A stretch of 32,613 nt of DNA, from NCBI GenBank assembly GCA_028873865.1, contig JAPPNI010000014.1:1-32613 (forward strand). Direction: 5' to 3'. Shown here one piece after another: positions 16,326-24,484 of this stretch (position 1 is the first letter of the stretch; each line of letters opens with the position of its first letter). The stretch is from Chloroflexota bacterium (GTDB taxonomy: Bacteria > Chloroflexota > Dehalococcoidia > Bin125). Below the pieces are notes generated by a model. That model searched no databases. It saw only the letters and a list, made by a program, of their open reading frames with translations, and had not been told where the DNA came from. The position numbers and the translations under genes are program-made.

Positions 16326-17503
16326 CACGAGAGAGTGGAGCCTTTGGGCCGTTCGGCGGCCAGTTCGCACCCGAAACTCTGATGCCGGCGCTGGCCGAGT
16401 TGGAAGAGGCGTGGGCCGAAGCTCAGAACGATCCTGAGTTCCAATCCGAACTCGACGGGATGCTGCGAGACTACGTCGGACGCGAGACGCCACTGACCTA
16501 CGCCGCCCGATTGTCCGAACTACTCGGCGGCGCCCGGATCTGGCTGAAGCGCGAGGACCTCGCGCACACGGGCGCGCACAAGATCAACAACGCGCTGGGC
16601 CAGGTCCTCTTGGCTCGGCGGATGGGCAAGCCCAGAATCATCGCGGAAACCGGCGCCGGACAGCACGGCGTCGCCACGGCGACCGCCTGCGCCCGCTTCG
16701 GCATCGAGTGCATCGTCTACATGGGTGAAGAGGACGTCCGCCGCCAGGCCCTGAATGTCTTCCGCATGAACCTGTTGGGCGCCGAGGTCGTACCGGTCCA
16801 CTCGGGCGCGCGCACGCTCAAGGACGCGATCAACGAATCAATCCGCGACTGGGTCACCAACGTGCGCACCACGCACTACCTGATCGGCAGCGCAATCGGA
16901 CCGCACCCGTATCCGGTGATTGTGCGCGAGCTGCAATCCTGCATCGGCCGCGAGGCCAGGCACCAGTTGCAGGAGAAGATCGGCAAGCTCCCCGATGTCG
17001 CGATCGCCTGCGTCGGCGGTGGCAGCAATGCGATCGGCCTCTTCCACCCGCTCATCGACGATCCGGTGCGTCTGATCGGCGTCGAAGCCGCTGGAGAAGG
17101 CCTCGAGGCTCGTCACGCGGCGACGCTGTCTGCCGGCTCGCCCGGCGTCCTGCACGGAACTCGGACCTACGTCCTCCAGGACGAGCACGGCCAGATCACG
17201 GAAGCTCATTCGATCTCCGCCGGCCTCGATTATCCCGGCGTCGGACCCGAACACGCCTGGCTGATGCTGACCGAACGGGCTGAGTACGTCTCGGTCACCG
17301 ACGACGAGGCGCTCGACGGTCTCAAGCTCCTCTCCGAGACCGAAGGCATCATCCCGGCCCTCGAGACCGCCCACGCCATCGCCTACGCGGCCAGGATCGC
17401 ACCCGCCATGAGTCCCGACGAGACCATCCTGATCGGTCTCTCAGGCCGAGGTGACAAAGACGTCGAAATCGTCAGGGACGCGCTGGCGACGCGAGAGCGC
17501 TAA
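16322..17503 (+). CDS. trpB: Tryptophan synthase beta chain
   Basis: This PLP enzyme condenses indole with serine. The 393 residues are of the TrpB1 type that pairs with Trp[14 protein letters not shown], the PLP lysine K87 in [64 protein letters not shown] for the PLP phosphate, [14 protein letters not shown], and LSGRGDKD. It starts with GTG overlapping the trpF stop. The partner trpA is one gene further on, with a protease gene in between. Confidence 0.98.
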   Translation: MTRESGAFGPFGGQFAPETLMPALAELEEAWAEAQNDPEFQSELDGMLRDYVGRETPLTYAARLSELLGGARIWLKREDLAHTGAHKINNALGQVLLARRMGKPRIIAETGAGQHGVATATACARFGIECIVYMGEEDVRRQALNVFRMNLLGAEVVPVHSGARTLKDAINESIRDWVTNVRTTHYLIGSAIGPHPYPVIVRELQSCIGREARHQLQEKIGKLPDVAIACVGGGSNAIGLFHPLIDDPVRLIGVEAAGEGLEARHAATLSAGSPGVLHGTRTYVLQDEHGQITEAHSISAGLDYPGVGPEHAWLMLTERAEYVSVTDDEALDGLKLLSETEGIIPALETAHAIAYAARIAPAMSPDETILIGLSGRGDKDVEIVRDALATRER

Positions 17504-17505
17504 TC

Positions 17506-18258
17506 GTGACCCAGTCTCAGGCTGCTGAACCCGACGAGGCGCAGGGACAACCCGAAGATCGCGGACTGGCCGGATTCAGACTGGTCGCCTGGGGCCTGCT
17601 CTGCACCCTGACCTGGCTGATCGTCTTGGTCGTCACGGGGGGGCTGGTCCGCCTGATCGATGACGCCGACAAAGCGATCAGCGAGCTGGGACTCATCGTC
17701 TTCGTCATCGGACAGGGAACTGCCGGCCTGCTCGGATGGTTGATTCTGCCAAAGCTGATAATGCGCCGTCGGCGGCAATCCGGTCTGATCTCCTGGAGAA
17801 GACCGACGCGGTCCGACTTCGGCTGGGCGCTCGGTGGTCTGTTGGCCATCTACGCGGTGCTCTACGTCTACACCGCCATCGTCAGCGCGGCGGGACTGGA
17901 ATCGCTGGAACCGCAATCGACGATCGATGACGATCGCCTCTTCGTGCATACATCGGTCATGGTCGCACTGGGCATCCTCGTGATCGTCTGCGCGCCGATC
18001 TACGAAGAAGCGTTCGCCCGCGGCTTCGTCCTCGGCGGACTGCGACCGCACTGGGGACTGATCCCCGCATTCGTCGTCTCGGCCGCCGTCTTCTCCGCGC
18101 TGCATGCCGACCTGGGCAGCCTGATCCCCTTCGCCATCGCCGGCGTCATCCTGGGAGTTGTCTACATCCGCACGGAATCGCTCACGGCGGCCTCAATCGC
18201 TCATTTCGGCTTCAACGTAATCGGATTCTCCGCGACGCTGGTACAGCAGCTTGGATGA
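17506..18258 (+). CDS. CPBP family intramembrane metalloprotease
   Basis: The 250-residue polytopic membrane protein carries the CPBP/ABI (Rce1-like) motifs: EExxxR as E167, E168, R172 in YEEAFARGF; FSALH with H200; and H233 in the final AHFGFN helix. About seven hydrophobic segments are visible (25-50, 60-85, 105-130, 148-165, 183-199, 205-220, 228-247). Bacterial homologues cleave membrane substrates or serve bacteriocin immunity. Substrate and link to tryptophan synthesis are unknown. It starts with GTG two bases after trpB and is followed by trpA after 9 bases, so it is a full operon member. Confidence 0.88.
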   Translation: MTQSQAAEPDEAQGQPEDRGLAGFRLVAWGLLCTLTWLIVLVVTGGLVRLIDDADKAISELGLIVFVIGQGTAGLLGWLILPKLIMRRRRQSGLISWRRPTRSDFGWALGGLLAIYAVLYVYTAIVSAAGLESLEPQSTIDDDRLFVHTSVMVALGILVIVCAPIYEEAFARGFVLGGLRPHWGLIPAFVVSAAVFSALHADLGSLIPFAIAGVILGVVYIRTESLTAASIAHFGFNVIGFSATLVQQLG

Positions 18259-18267
18259 GGGAGCGGA

Positions 18268-19143
18268 ATGCCTGAACTCGGAAAGCGGTTTCGCGAAGCC
18301 TTCGCAGCGTCCGAGGCCAGGGGCGACGGTCCGCTCGTCTTCCCCTTTCTGGCCGCCGGATTCCCCACGCCCGAAGGAACGCCCGACCTCGTCCGCGCCG
18401 CCCTCCGTGGCGGGGCCGGAGGATTCGAGATCGGCGTGCCGTTCTCTGATCCCATTGCCGACGGCCCGGTGCACCAGGATGCCTACACCGTCGCGCTCGG
18501 CGCCGGAGCGACCATCGAGACCGCGCTTGAGGCCTGCCGCGTGGCGCGGCAGACGGAGCCCCGGGTTCCAGTCACGCTGATGGGTTACCTCAACCCCTTC
18601 CTCTCCTACGGATCGTCGAATACCAACAGCGCCGAAGACCCGGGTGATTCACTTGGAGAGCCATTGGAACCCCTCGCGCGACGAGCCGCCGAAGCGGGCG
18701 TTGATGGGGTCATCGTGGTCGATCTACCGGTCGACGAATCGGATACCGCCAGGGACGTCTTTGCCCGCCACGGGATCTCCCTGATCTACCTGCTCGCGCC
18801 AACCTCCACGGACGAGCGGATTGCCGCCGTGGCTGAGCGAGCTTCGGGATTCATCTACGTCGTTTCGCTCACCGGCGTGACCGGCGCGCGCGATCAGGTC
18901 GCCCGTGATGTTGAGGCGTTCGTCTCCCGTGTCCGAGCCCTGACTGACACGCCGTTGGCAGTCGGATTCGGAATCAGCCGGCGCGAGCACGTAGTGGAAG
19001 TCGGAAAACTCGTACCCGCTGCTATCATCGGTTCAGCGTTGACCGCGACCATAGCGGCGGCGCCCGACGGTAGCCAAGCAGCGACCGTCGAAAAATATCT
19101 CGAGGTGGTCACGGGCCGCCGGAGTGAAGAGACAGGCGAATGA
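18268..19143 (+). CDS. trpA: Tryptophan synthase alpha chain
   Basis: It cleaves indole-3-glycerol phosphate and channels indole to TrpB. The 291-residue barrel shows PFLAAGFPTPEG, catalytic E54 in FEIGVPFSDPIADGP and D65 in ADGP, TLMGYLNPFLSYG, VDGVIVVDLP, YLLAPTSTDERI, GFIYVVSLTGVTGAR, PLAVGFGISRREHV and AIIGSAL. A 15-residue Ser/Asn/Asp/Gly-rich insertion follows LSYG (about 113-130), where most TrpA proteins have a short loop. GGGAGCGG precedes the ATG. The enzyme looks complete. Confidence 0.96.
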   Translation: MPELGKRFREAFAASEARGDGPLVFPFLAAGFPTPEGTPDLVRAALRGGAGGFEIGVPFSDPIADGPVHQDAYTVALGAGATIETALEACRVARQTEPRVPVTLMGYLNPFLSYGSSNTNSAEDPGDSLGEPLEPLARRAAEAGVDGVIVVDLPVDESDTARDVFARHGISLIYLLAPTSTDERIAAVAERASGFIYVVSLTGVTGARDQVARDVEAFVSRVRALTDTPLAVGFGISRREHVVEVGKLVPAAIIGSALTATIAAAPDGSQAATVEKYLEVVTGRRSEETGE

Positions 19144-19223
19144 GCAACCGAGCCCCGACGGTTCCAATGTTCGTCGACTGCGTCTATATCTCCGCGGCCG
19201 GCATCTTTGAGGCCGGTCGCTAG
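19140..19223 (+). CDS. Possible 27-residue ORF coupled to trpA
   Basis: An ATG overlapping the trpA stop (ATGA) opens a 27-codon frame ending in a TAG. The peptide has a hydrophobic middle (VDCVYISAAGIF). The same arrangement couples most real genes in this operon, which is the only argument for it; the length is easily reached by chance. The remaining ~90 bases before aroH show no other signal I can support. Confidence 0.2.
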   Translation: MSNRAPTVPMFVDCVYISAAGIFEAGR

Positions 19224-19315
19224 ATCGCGTGCCGACGAGAATCGTCGAAGCGCTGATCGCACGGTCGCAGCAACCCTCTCTCTTCCGCCTGTAGAGACCT
19301 ACCGAGCATCCAACC

Positions 19316-19780
19316 ATGGCCAACCGCGACTCTGAGCCAGTCTGGCGTCTTCGCGGCATTCGCGGCGCGACAACGGTCGATAACAACACACGCCTCGACA
19401 TCATCGAGGCGACCGAAGAGTTGCTGGGCGAGATGATCGCCCGCAACGACATCGACTCGCGCGAGGTCGCCTCGGCATGGTTCACCACGACTCCGGATCT
19501 CAACGCCGAGTTTCCGGCAGTCGCGGCGCGCCTCACCTACAAGTGGAGCCACGCCGCGTTGATGTGTGGACACGAAATGCAGGTTCCCGGTTCATTGCCC
19601 TCCTGTCTGCGGATTCTGTTGCATGTCAACACGACGCTCAGGCAGAACCAGGTCCAGCATGTCTATCTGCGCGGCGCAAGAGTGTTGCGAACTGACTTAA
19701 CGGTTAACACAGAACCATCACGTTCGGCCGGGGATTTACTGAGAAGATTCAGGGGAGATCCCGAGCCGTACAGCGAATGA
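19316..19780 (+). CDS. aroH: Chorismate mutase, AroH class
   Basis: It rearranges chorismate to prephenate, feeding tyrosine and phenylalanine. The 154-residue protein is of the Bacillus AroH trimer type, not the helical AroQ type. RGIRGATTV supplies the first active-site Arg (R16). [17 protein letters not shown] is the family signature, [10 protein letters not shown] carries E87, [10 protein letters not shown] carries R99, and [11 protein letters not shown] carries the conserved Tyr. It lies 172 bases after trpA and 16 bases before aroF. Its position after trpA places the competing chorismate branch in the tryptophan operon. Confidence 0.95.
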   Translation: MANRDSEPVWRLRGIRGATTVDNNTRLDIIEATEELLGEMIARNDIDSREVASAWFTTTPDLNAEFPAVAARLTYKWSHAALMCGHEMQVPGSLPSCLRILLHVNTTLRQNQVQHVYLRGARVLRTDLTVNTEPSRSAGDLLRRFRGDPEPYSE

Positions 19781-19796
19781 GCGAAAAGGTGACGAC

Positions 19797-20846
19797 ATGC
19801 TGATTGTCATGAGAATGGGCGCGACCGACGAACAGGTTCGTGGCGTGCTCGCGCGACTCAAGGAGTTCAACCTCGAAGGCCACCTGTCTCCGGGTAAGGA
19901 GCGCGTCGTGATCGGCGCCGTGGGCGTCATCGGCGACCCCGACATCCGCGCCCAGATGGGTCGCATGAGCGGCGTCGACGAGGTCATCGCGATTTCACGC
20001 CCCTACAAGCTGACCGGACGCGAGTTCCAGAAGGAAGACACCGTCATCGACGTCGGTGGCGTCAGGATTGGCGACGGCACGATGGTCGTTATGGCCGGTC
20101 CGTGCTCAATCGAAAACGAAGAGCACATGGTCACGACCGCCAGGGCCGTGGCTGCATCGGGCGCGCAGATTCTGCGCGGCGGCGCTTTCAAGCCGCGCAC
20201 CTCCCCCTACGCTTTCCGTGGACTCGGCGAAGAGGGCCTGCAGCACCTCGCCGCAGCTCGGGAAGAGACTGGCCTGCCGGTAATCACCGAGGTTATGGAA
20301 GCCCGTGACGTTGAGCTCGTCGCCCGCTACGCCGACATCCTGCAGATCGGCACGCGCAACATGCAGAACTTCATGCTGCTCGACGAGGTCGGCCTGGCTC
20401 GCAAGCCGGTCATGCTCAAGCGCGGCCTGTCGGCCACGATCGACGAGTGGTTGCTGGCTGCCGAATACATCATGGCCAAGGGTAACCGCGACGTGATCCT
20501 CTGCGAGCGGGGCATTCGCACCTTCGAGACCGCGACCCGCAACACACTCGATCTCTCCGCCATTCCCGTCGTCAAGCGGCTGAGCCATTTGCCGATCGTC
20601 AGCGACCCCGCCCACGGGACCGGTCACTGGTACCTGGTGGATCCGATGGCTCGCGCCTCGATGGCGGTCGGCGCCGACGGTCTCATGGTCGAGGTCCACC
20701 CCAACCCGGATCACGCGCTGTCGGATGGCCCACAGTCGCTGACGCTTGAGAACTTCGATTCGCTCATGCGCTCGTTGGAGAGGGTCGGCGAGGCGGTCGG
20801 TCATCCCCTGGCGCCGCAACCGCAGGTGGCGGCTGTCGCCGACTAG
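19797..20846 (+). CDS. aroF: DAHP synthase with N-terminal ferredoxin-like domain
   Basis: It condenses PEP and erythrose-4-phosphate, the first shikimate step. The 349 residues start with a ~70-residue ferredoxin-like domain ([18 protein letters not shown], then [10 protein letters not shown]). In the Thermotoga-type enzyme this domain mediates feedback inhibition by Tyr/Phe. The barrel shows [74 protein letters not shown] and [18 protein letters not shown], covering the metal and substrate ligands. AAAGGTGA precedes the ATG. It is the last gene of the operon, before a strong hairpin. Confidence 0.97.
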   Translation: MLIVMRMGATDEQVRGVLARLKEFNLEGHLSPGKERVVIGAVGVIGDPDIRAQMGRMSGVDEVIAISRPYKLTGREFQKEDTVIDVGGVRIGDGTMVVMAGPCSIENEEHMVTTARAVAASGAQILRGGAFKPRTSPYAFRGLGEEGLQHLAAAREETGLPVITEVMEARDVELVARYADILQIGTRNMQNFMLLDEVGLARKPVMLKRGLSATIDEWLLAAEYIMAKGNRDVILCERGIRTFETATRNTLDLSAIPVVKRLSHLPIVSDPAHGTGHWYLVDPMARASMAVGADGLMVEVHPNPDHALSDGPQSLTLENFDSLMRSLERVGEAVGHPLAPQPQVAAVAD

Positions 20847-20880
20847 ATCGAGGACTCGCTCTGTCGATTTCGTCCCGGTC

Positions 20881-20934
20881 CGAGGCTGCTCGCCGCGCTA
20901 GCGTTCATTCATGAGCGTCCGGCGAGCAGCCTCG
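20881..20934. terminator. Bidirectional terminator between convergent operons
   Basis: CGAGGCTGCTCGCCG (20881-20895) and CGGCGAGCAGCCTCG (20920-20934) are perfect 15-bp arms. The inner CGCT (20896-20899) and AGCG (20914-20917) can extend the stem across a 2-base bulge. It lies 35 bases after aroF. The right arm is coding sequence of the minus-strand gene, and that gene's stop (20898-20900) falls in the loop region. Confidence 0.8.
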
Positions 20935-21467
20935 TCGCGTTGGTCAACAGCCTGCGACTGCTCACCCTGCTGCACCTTGAACTCCAGTTGGTCGACGGCG
21001 CCGCTCACAGACGTCTGCATCGTTCGCAGCTGATCGTTCAAGCGTCGCAGCATCTCCAGGGAGTAGCGGTCGGCTTCCAGCGCTTGTGAGACTGCCTCCG
21101 TCGTCGCCTGTCCCCGCACTGCGGCCGCTTCTTGGTTGGCGCGGGTGATCGTCTCGGTCGCCGATTGATGTGCCTGGTCGACGATGCTCTCCGCCCGGGT
21201 CTCGGCCGCCTGGACGAGTTCGTGAACCGATATCTGCTGCTCAGCGTCCTGACGCGCCTGCTGCGCGAGCACTGCCGCCTCCTCCTGCGTCTGCTGCAGC
21301 AGGCGCTCCCGCTCCTCGAGCAAACGCTGCGCCTGGTCGGCCGACGCCGGAGCGGCCATCCTCAGACGGTCAATCAGGTCGAGGAGTTGTTCGCGGTCGA
21401 CGGTCCAGCCCGAGCCGAAGCGGCTGCGCCGGCCGGCGAGCACGGCATTCTCGATTTGGTCGATCAA
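20898..21467 (-). CDS. Coiled-coil protein, unknown function (start uncertain)
   Basis: The 189 residues form a long heptad-rich, Gln/Ala/Glu-rich coiled coil (about 45-175), preceded by RRSRFGSGWTVDREQLLDLIDRLRMAAP. This pattern resembles DivIVA-like or ATP-synthase-b-like proteins I recall beside coaD in Chloroflexota. The frame has no ATG. TTG at 21467 is the nearest usable start, but in-frame sequence upstream (LEIIIDLLELIDQIE, from CTG at 21494) looks like the true conserved beginning; a TAG closes the frame above it. No membrane segment is visible. Function is not known; a cytoskeletal or septum role is speculation. Confidence 0.7.
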   Translation of the reverse strand: MIDQIENAVLAGRRSRFGSGWTVDREQLLDLIDRLRMAAPASADQAQRLLEERERLLQQTQEEAAVLAQQARQDAEQQISVHELVQAAETRAESIVDQAHQSATETITRANQEAAAVRGQATTEAVSQALEADRYSLEMLRRLNDQLRTMQTSVSGAVDQLEFKVQQGEQSQAVDQRDEAARRTLMNER

Positions 21468-21550
21468 TTCGAGGAGGTCGATGATGATCTCCAGCCCAGA
21501 GCTCTGCCCCCACCAACCCTAGTGTCGACTCTAGCGCAGGGAGTCCCTCT

Positions 21551-21586
21551 CGGCCCGCCCGATCGTGCTATCGCTGAGGCGGGCCG
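21551..21586 (-). terminator. Hairpin enclosing the coaD stop codon
   Basis: CGGCCCGCC (21551-21559) and GGCGGGCCG (21578-21586) are perfect 9-bp arms. The coaD stop (21568-21570) lies in the loop, and the 21578-21586 arm encodes its last residues. It may be a terminator or mRNA 3'-end stabiliser; no U-tract follows. Confidence 0.6.
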
Positions 21587-22050
21587 TATCGCTGGATCAG
21601 GGCCTCGTTGACATTGGGCGGCACCAGGTCGTCGACAACCTGCTTGAGCGAAGCCAGCTCCCGGATGCGGCTGGCCGAGATGAACAGGTGCTCGTGGCCG
21701 GCCATCAGGAAGACCGATTCGATGTGCGGCGCCATCTTCTTGTTCATCAGCGCCATATCGAATTCCGCCTCGAATCCGGTCACCGCTCGAATACCGCGCA
21801 CGAGCACGCTAGCCCCGACCTCGTCGGCAAAGTTGACCACCAGTCCCGTGAACTTGGCCGCCCGAACGTTGGGACAATGCGCAGTAGCCCCCTCGATCAT
21901 CGCCAGTCGTTCGTCGACATCAAACGTTTCGCTCGATCGCGGGTAGATGGCCATGACGACCTCGTCAAACATGCCCGCCGCCCGTTGCACGATGTCCAGA
22001 TGTCCATTGGTGATGGGGTCGAAGCCGCCGGGGTAGAGCGCGATCGTCAT
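21568..22050 (-). CDS. coaD: Phosphopantetheine adenylyltransferase
   Basis: It transfers AMP to 4'-phosphopantetheine in CoA synthesis. The 160 residues show YPGGFDPITNGHLDI with catalytic H17, RGIRAVTGFEAEFDMALMN, ESVFLMAGHEHLFISAS and RIRELASLKQ. The segment that carries Lys42 in E. coli (SPSKKPMF) reads YPRSSETF here, two residues shorter and without the lysine. It starts 4 bases inside rsmD (ATGA), a widely conserved pairing. Confidence 0.94.
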   Translation of the reverse strand: MTIALYPGGFDPITNGHLDIVQRAAGMFDEVVMAIYPRSSETFDVDERLAMIEGATAHCPNVRAAKFTGLVVNFADEVGASVLVRGIRAVTGFEAEFDMALMNKKMAPHIESVFLMAGHEHLFISASRIRELASLKQVVDDLVPPNVNEALIQRYGPPQR

Positions 22051-22628
22051 GTCGAGGCCTCCGCGCGATAAGTGTCGATAGCGCCGTCACCATAGCGCCG
22101 TTGATCGATCCGCACTAGTCCACCGACTCGCTCGGGCGGCGGCGCTACACCGCCTGACGCCCTGGTCTGCCGGCGCCAGACGGCCAGCGCGCCGTCGGGC
22201 AGGCTGGCACGCCGGACCAGATCTTCGATCATTGGCAGCGCGTCGACGCGATACGGAGGATCGATGAAGATCAGGTCGGGATCGAGTGGGATACGGGAGA
22301 AGCAACGCTCCACCGGTAGTCGATGCACTCGTGCTTGCTCGGTCAGGCCGAGCTCGTCGAGATTTCGTCGGATCACCGCACAGGCGGCGCCGTTGCGCTC
22401 GACGAAATCAACGGTCGCCGCGCCGCGGCTTAAGGCCTCGATACCCAGATAACCGGCGCCGGCGTAGAGGTCGAGCACGCACGCGCCCTCGACCATGTCG
22501 CGAACCAGGGGTCGATCGAAAATCGCCGACCTGACGATGGCGGTGGCCGGACGCGTGCCGTTCGCCGGGGAGCGCAGACGTCGGCCCGCCAGAGAGCCCC
22601 CAGCCACACGGGGATGAGCGGAAGGCAT
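22047..22628 (-). CDS. rsmD: 16S rRNA (guanine966-N2)-methyltransferase
   Basis: It methylates G966 of 16S rRNA using S-adenosylmethionine. The 193 residues begin with RVAGGSLAGRRL and TRPATAIVRSAIFD. The SAM loop is VLDLYAGAGYLGIEALSRGA, followed by FVERNGAAC, and the catalytic motif is IFIDPPYR. I chose the ATG at 22628 because the family starts just before RVAGG; the frame runs open to 22751. The ATG shares a base with the upstream gene's stop (TAATG), and the stop overlaps coaD. Confidence 0.93.
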   Translation of the reverse strand: MPSAHPRVAGGSLAGRRLRSPANGTRPATAIVRSAIFDRPLVRDMVEGACVLDLYAGAGYLGIEALSRGAATVDFVERNGAACAVIRRNLDELGLTEQARVHRLPVERCFSRIPLDPDLIFIDPPYRVDALPMIEDLVRRASLPDGALAVWRRQTRASGGVAPPPERVGGLVRIDQRRYGDGAIDTYRAEAST

Positions 22629-24484
22629 TACTCGCTCCCCTCGGGCCGGACAGGGACCGTGATGACGTGGCCGACTCGAACATCCCCGTCGGAGACAACC
22701 AGTTGTGCGCGGTAGTCGCCCGACTCCGCCGGCAGGTCCCAGAACTGCCAACCGCTACCGCTGCTGCCTGAGAGATCGCCCGCTTCGACGCTGAAAATCG
22801 GATCGAACAGGATCGCATTCGGCAATCGCAAGTCAGGAATTCCCGATTCAAAGAACGCGGCGATCGCCGGCCAGAGATTGGCGTTGGCAGGGTTGGCCGA
22901 TGCGTTGCCGATATAGACTCCGCCCAACTCCCAGTCGGAGACCACGGTCAGGTGAAACGCCGCGCTGAACCGATTGTGAATCCAGATGGTGACCGCCGCT
23001 CCGGTCTGATCGGGATAGGTAAACGTCACGACCCGATTGACGTTGTCCCAGCGAATACCCCCGGAGAGGTTGTCCAACATGATTGAGTTGCCCTGCAACG
23101 TCACGCGGGATCCGGGAAGGTAGGGACCCGGCTCGCGGATGCTCAGCATCGAGGCGATACCGAGAGCGTCGCGTTGAGAGATCTCCGAGAACCCTGTCGA
23201 CGTACGCACAACCGCGTTGGATGGCAGGGAGAGCAGCAGCTTGTTTGACTCGATGCGCTGCAGCAGCGTGGGCAGAGAGGCTTGTATAGATGCCTGGAAC
23301 ACGGTCGGATCGAGTGGCGGCTCAATCACGATGAAGTCAGCGGAGGCGCCAAGCTGAGAGAGATCGTATGCGCCCTCGCCGATTCCTCCCGATGCGTTGA
23401 TCGGAATATGCACCGATACGCCTCGGTCATCGCGATGCAGGCGGTCGGCAAGTTCGCTGATGAATGACGTGAACTGCGAACGCAGCGCCGGTGAGACGTT
23501 CAGATAGTGAATATCGACACCGTTGTGTTGCCCGCTCTGGATCGCGTGTTGGATATTGGCGATGTGCTGTCGGCGCAGATCGTCCGAGGCCAGGATGTCG
23601 TTGACCAACTCCGCCTGGTCCTGATCCGCGTAGACCGTCGGCCAGACGTTCTGCGCGATCGCCGGCGCCGGCAAATCGACCAGTCCAAGCAAAGATCCAT
23701 CCGCTCCCGGTTGCCAGCCGTCAGGATGCAGAATGGTCAGCGAGCCGGCCAGGATCGATTGCGGCTCCTCACCGCGCGGCACCCTCCCGGCGATCACGTC
23801 CCTGAACTGGAGCCGTCTGAGGATTGCCAGGTTGTCGGGGGCTTCGGAGAGCACGATCCCCGCCGACAGCCCGTCGCTGCTGAGGGCGGCATCGCCGAGT
23901 CTGATCCAATCCTCGCCATTCCACGTGTACGCGCCAAGATTCCGAGCATCCTGCGTCGGAGTGGTCAACCGCAGGGTGAACTCGAATGGACCGACGTGCC
24001 CTTGCGGCACTCGTAACTCGTAGATCGGAGAGGCGACACCCAGCACGTCCGGAATCGGCGGAGCCTGTTGCATCAGCCGGGCCTCAAACGACACTGTCGA
24101 GAGAACTGCATCAGTCTCGGCTTCATTGTTCTCGAGACGCTCGTTATCGGTGTTGAAACTGGTGTCGATCAGCCCTGGCTCGAAAAACAACACGATGACC
24201 ACCGCGACCAACAGCGCCGCGATGATCAGGACCATCAGGATTCCGAGGCCGCGACTACCGGGTTGCGGCGCACCTGGCGGCATCCCGCCTCCAGGGCCCT
24301 CGGGGGGACGAACCCGGCGCGGCGGCTCTGGCACTGGGGCAGGAGGAGTTTCCGGCGCAGGGTCGAATGGCGCCGTCGTTGACGGGCGGCGCGCCCGTCG
24401 CGAACGCCTTGCTGGCTCCGGCGGCGGTTCGCCGATCCGCCGCACCGGCTGCGGTTGCCAGTCACCGCCCTCCGGGGTGGTCAC
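22628..24484 (-). CDS. Membrane-anchored GH18-like extracellular protein
   Basis: The 618 residues begin with a Pro/Arg-rich cytoplasmic tail (1-78), then one membrane helix (about 79-101), leaving ~515 residues outside. The middle part (about 290-460) resembles the GH18/YaaH barrel of cell-wall or spore hydrolases: HNGVDIHYLNVSPA, SVHIPINASGG, YDLSQLGASADFIVIEPP, NKLLLSLPSNAV. The GH18 catalytic DxxDxDxE is not present at the expected place, so binding without hydrolysis is possible. A beta-rich C-terminus (AQLVVSDGDVRVGHVITVPV) follows. It starts with GTG inside the stop codon of the HtrA-like gene, suggesting the two act together at the surface. Confidence 0.65.
   Translation of the reverse strand: MTTPEGGDWQPQPVRRIGEPPPEPARRSRRARRPSTTAPFDPAPETPPAPVPEPPRRVRPPEGPGGGMPPGAPQPGSRGLGILMVLIIAALLVAVVIVLFFEPGLIDTSFNTDNERLENNEAETDAVLSTVSFEARLMQQAPPIPDVLGVASPIYELRVPQGHVGPFEFTLRLTTPTQDARNLGAYTWNGEDWIRLGDAALSSDGLSAGIVLSEAPDNLAILRRLQFRDVIAGRVPRGEEPQSILAGSLTILHPDGWQPGADGSLLGLVDLPAPAIAQNVWPTVYADQDQAELVNDILASDDLRRQHIANIQHAIQSGQHNGVDIHYLNVSPALRSQFTSFISELADRLHRDDRGVSVHIPINASGGIGEGAYDLSQLGASADFIVIEPPLDPTVFQASIQASLPTLLQRIESNKLLLSLPSNAVVRTSTGFSEISQRDALGIASMLSIREPGPYLPGSRVTLQGNSIMLDNLSGGIRWDNVNRVVTFTYPDQTGAAVTIWIHNRFSAAFHLTVVSDWELGGVYIGNASANPANANLWPAIAAFFESGIPDLRLPNAILFDPIFSVEAGDLSGSSGSGWQFWDLPAESGDYRAQLVVSDGDVRVGHVITVPVRPEGSE

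Noticed and set aside
18652..18700. Possible frameshift or low-quality patch in trpA insertion
   Set aside because: The reading frame stays open and conserved motifs resume on both sides, so it reads as a loop insertion, not an error.
21920..21930. Second TCAAACGTTT match to the trp operator candidate
   Set aside because: It lies inside coaD coding sequence (codons for ETFDV) and lacks the last palindromic base pair; most likely coincidence.
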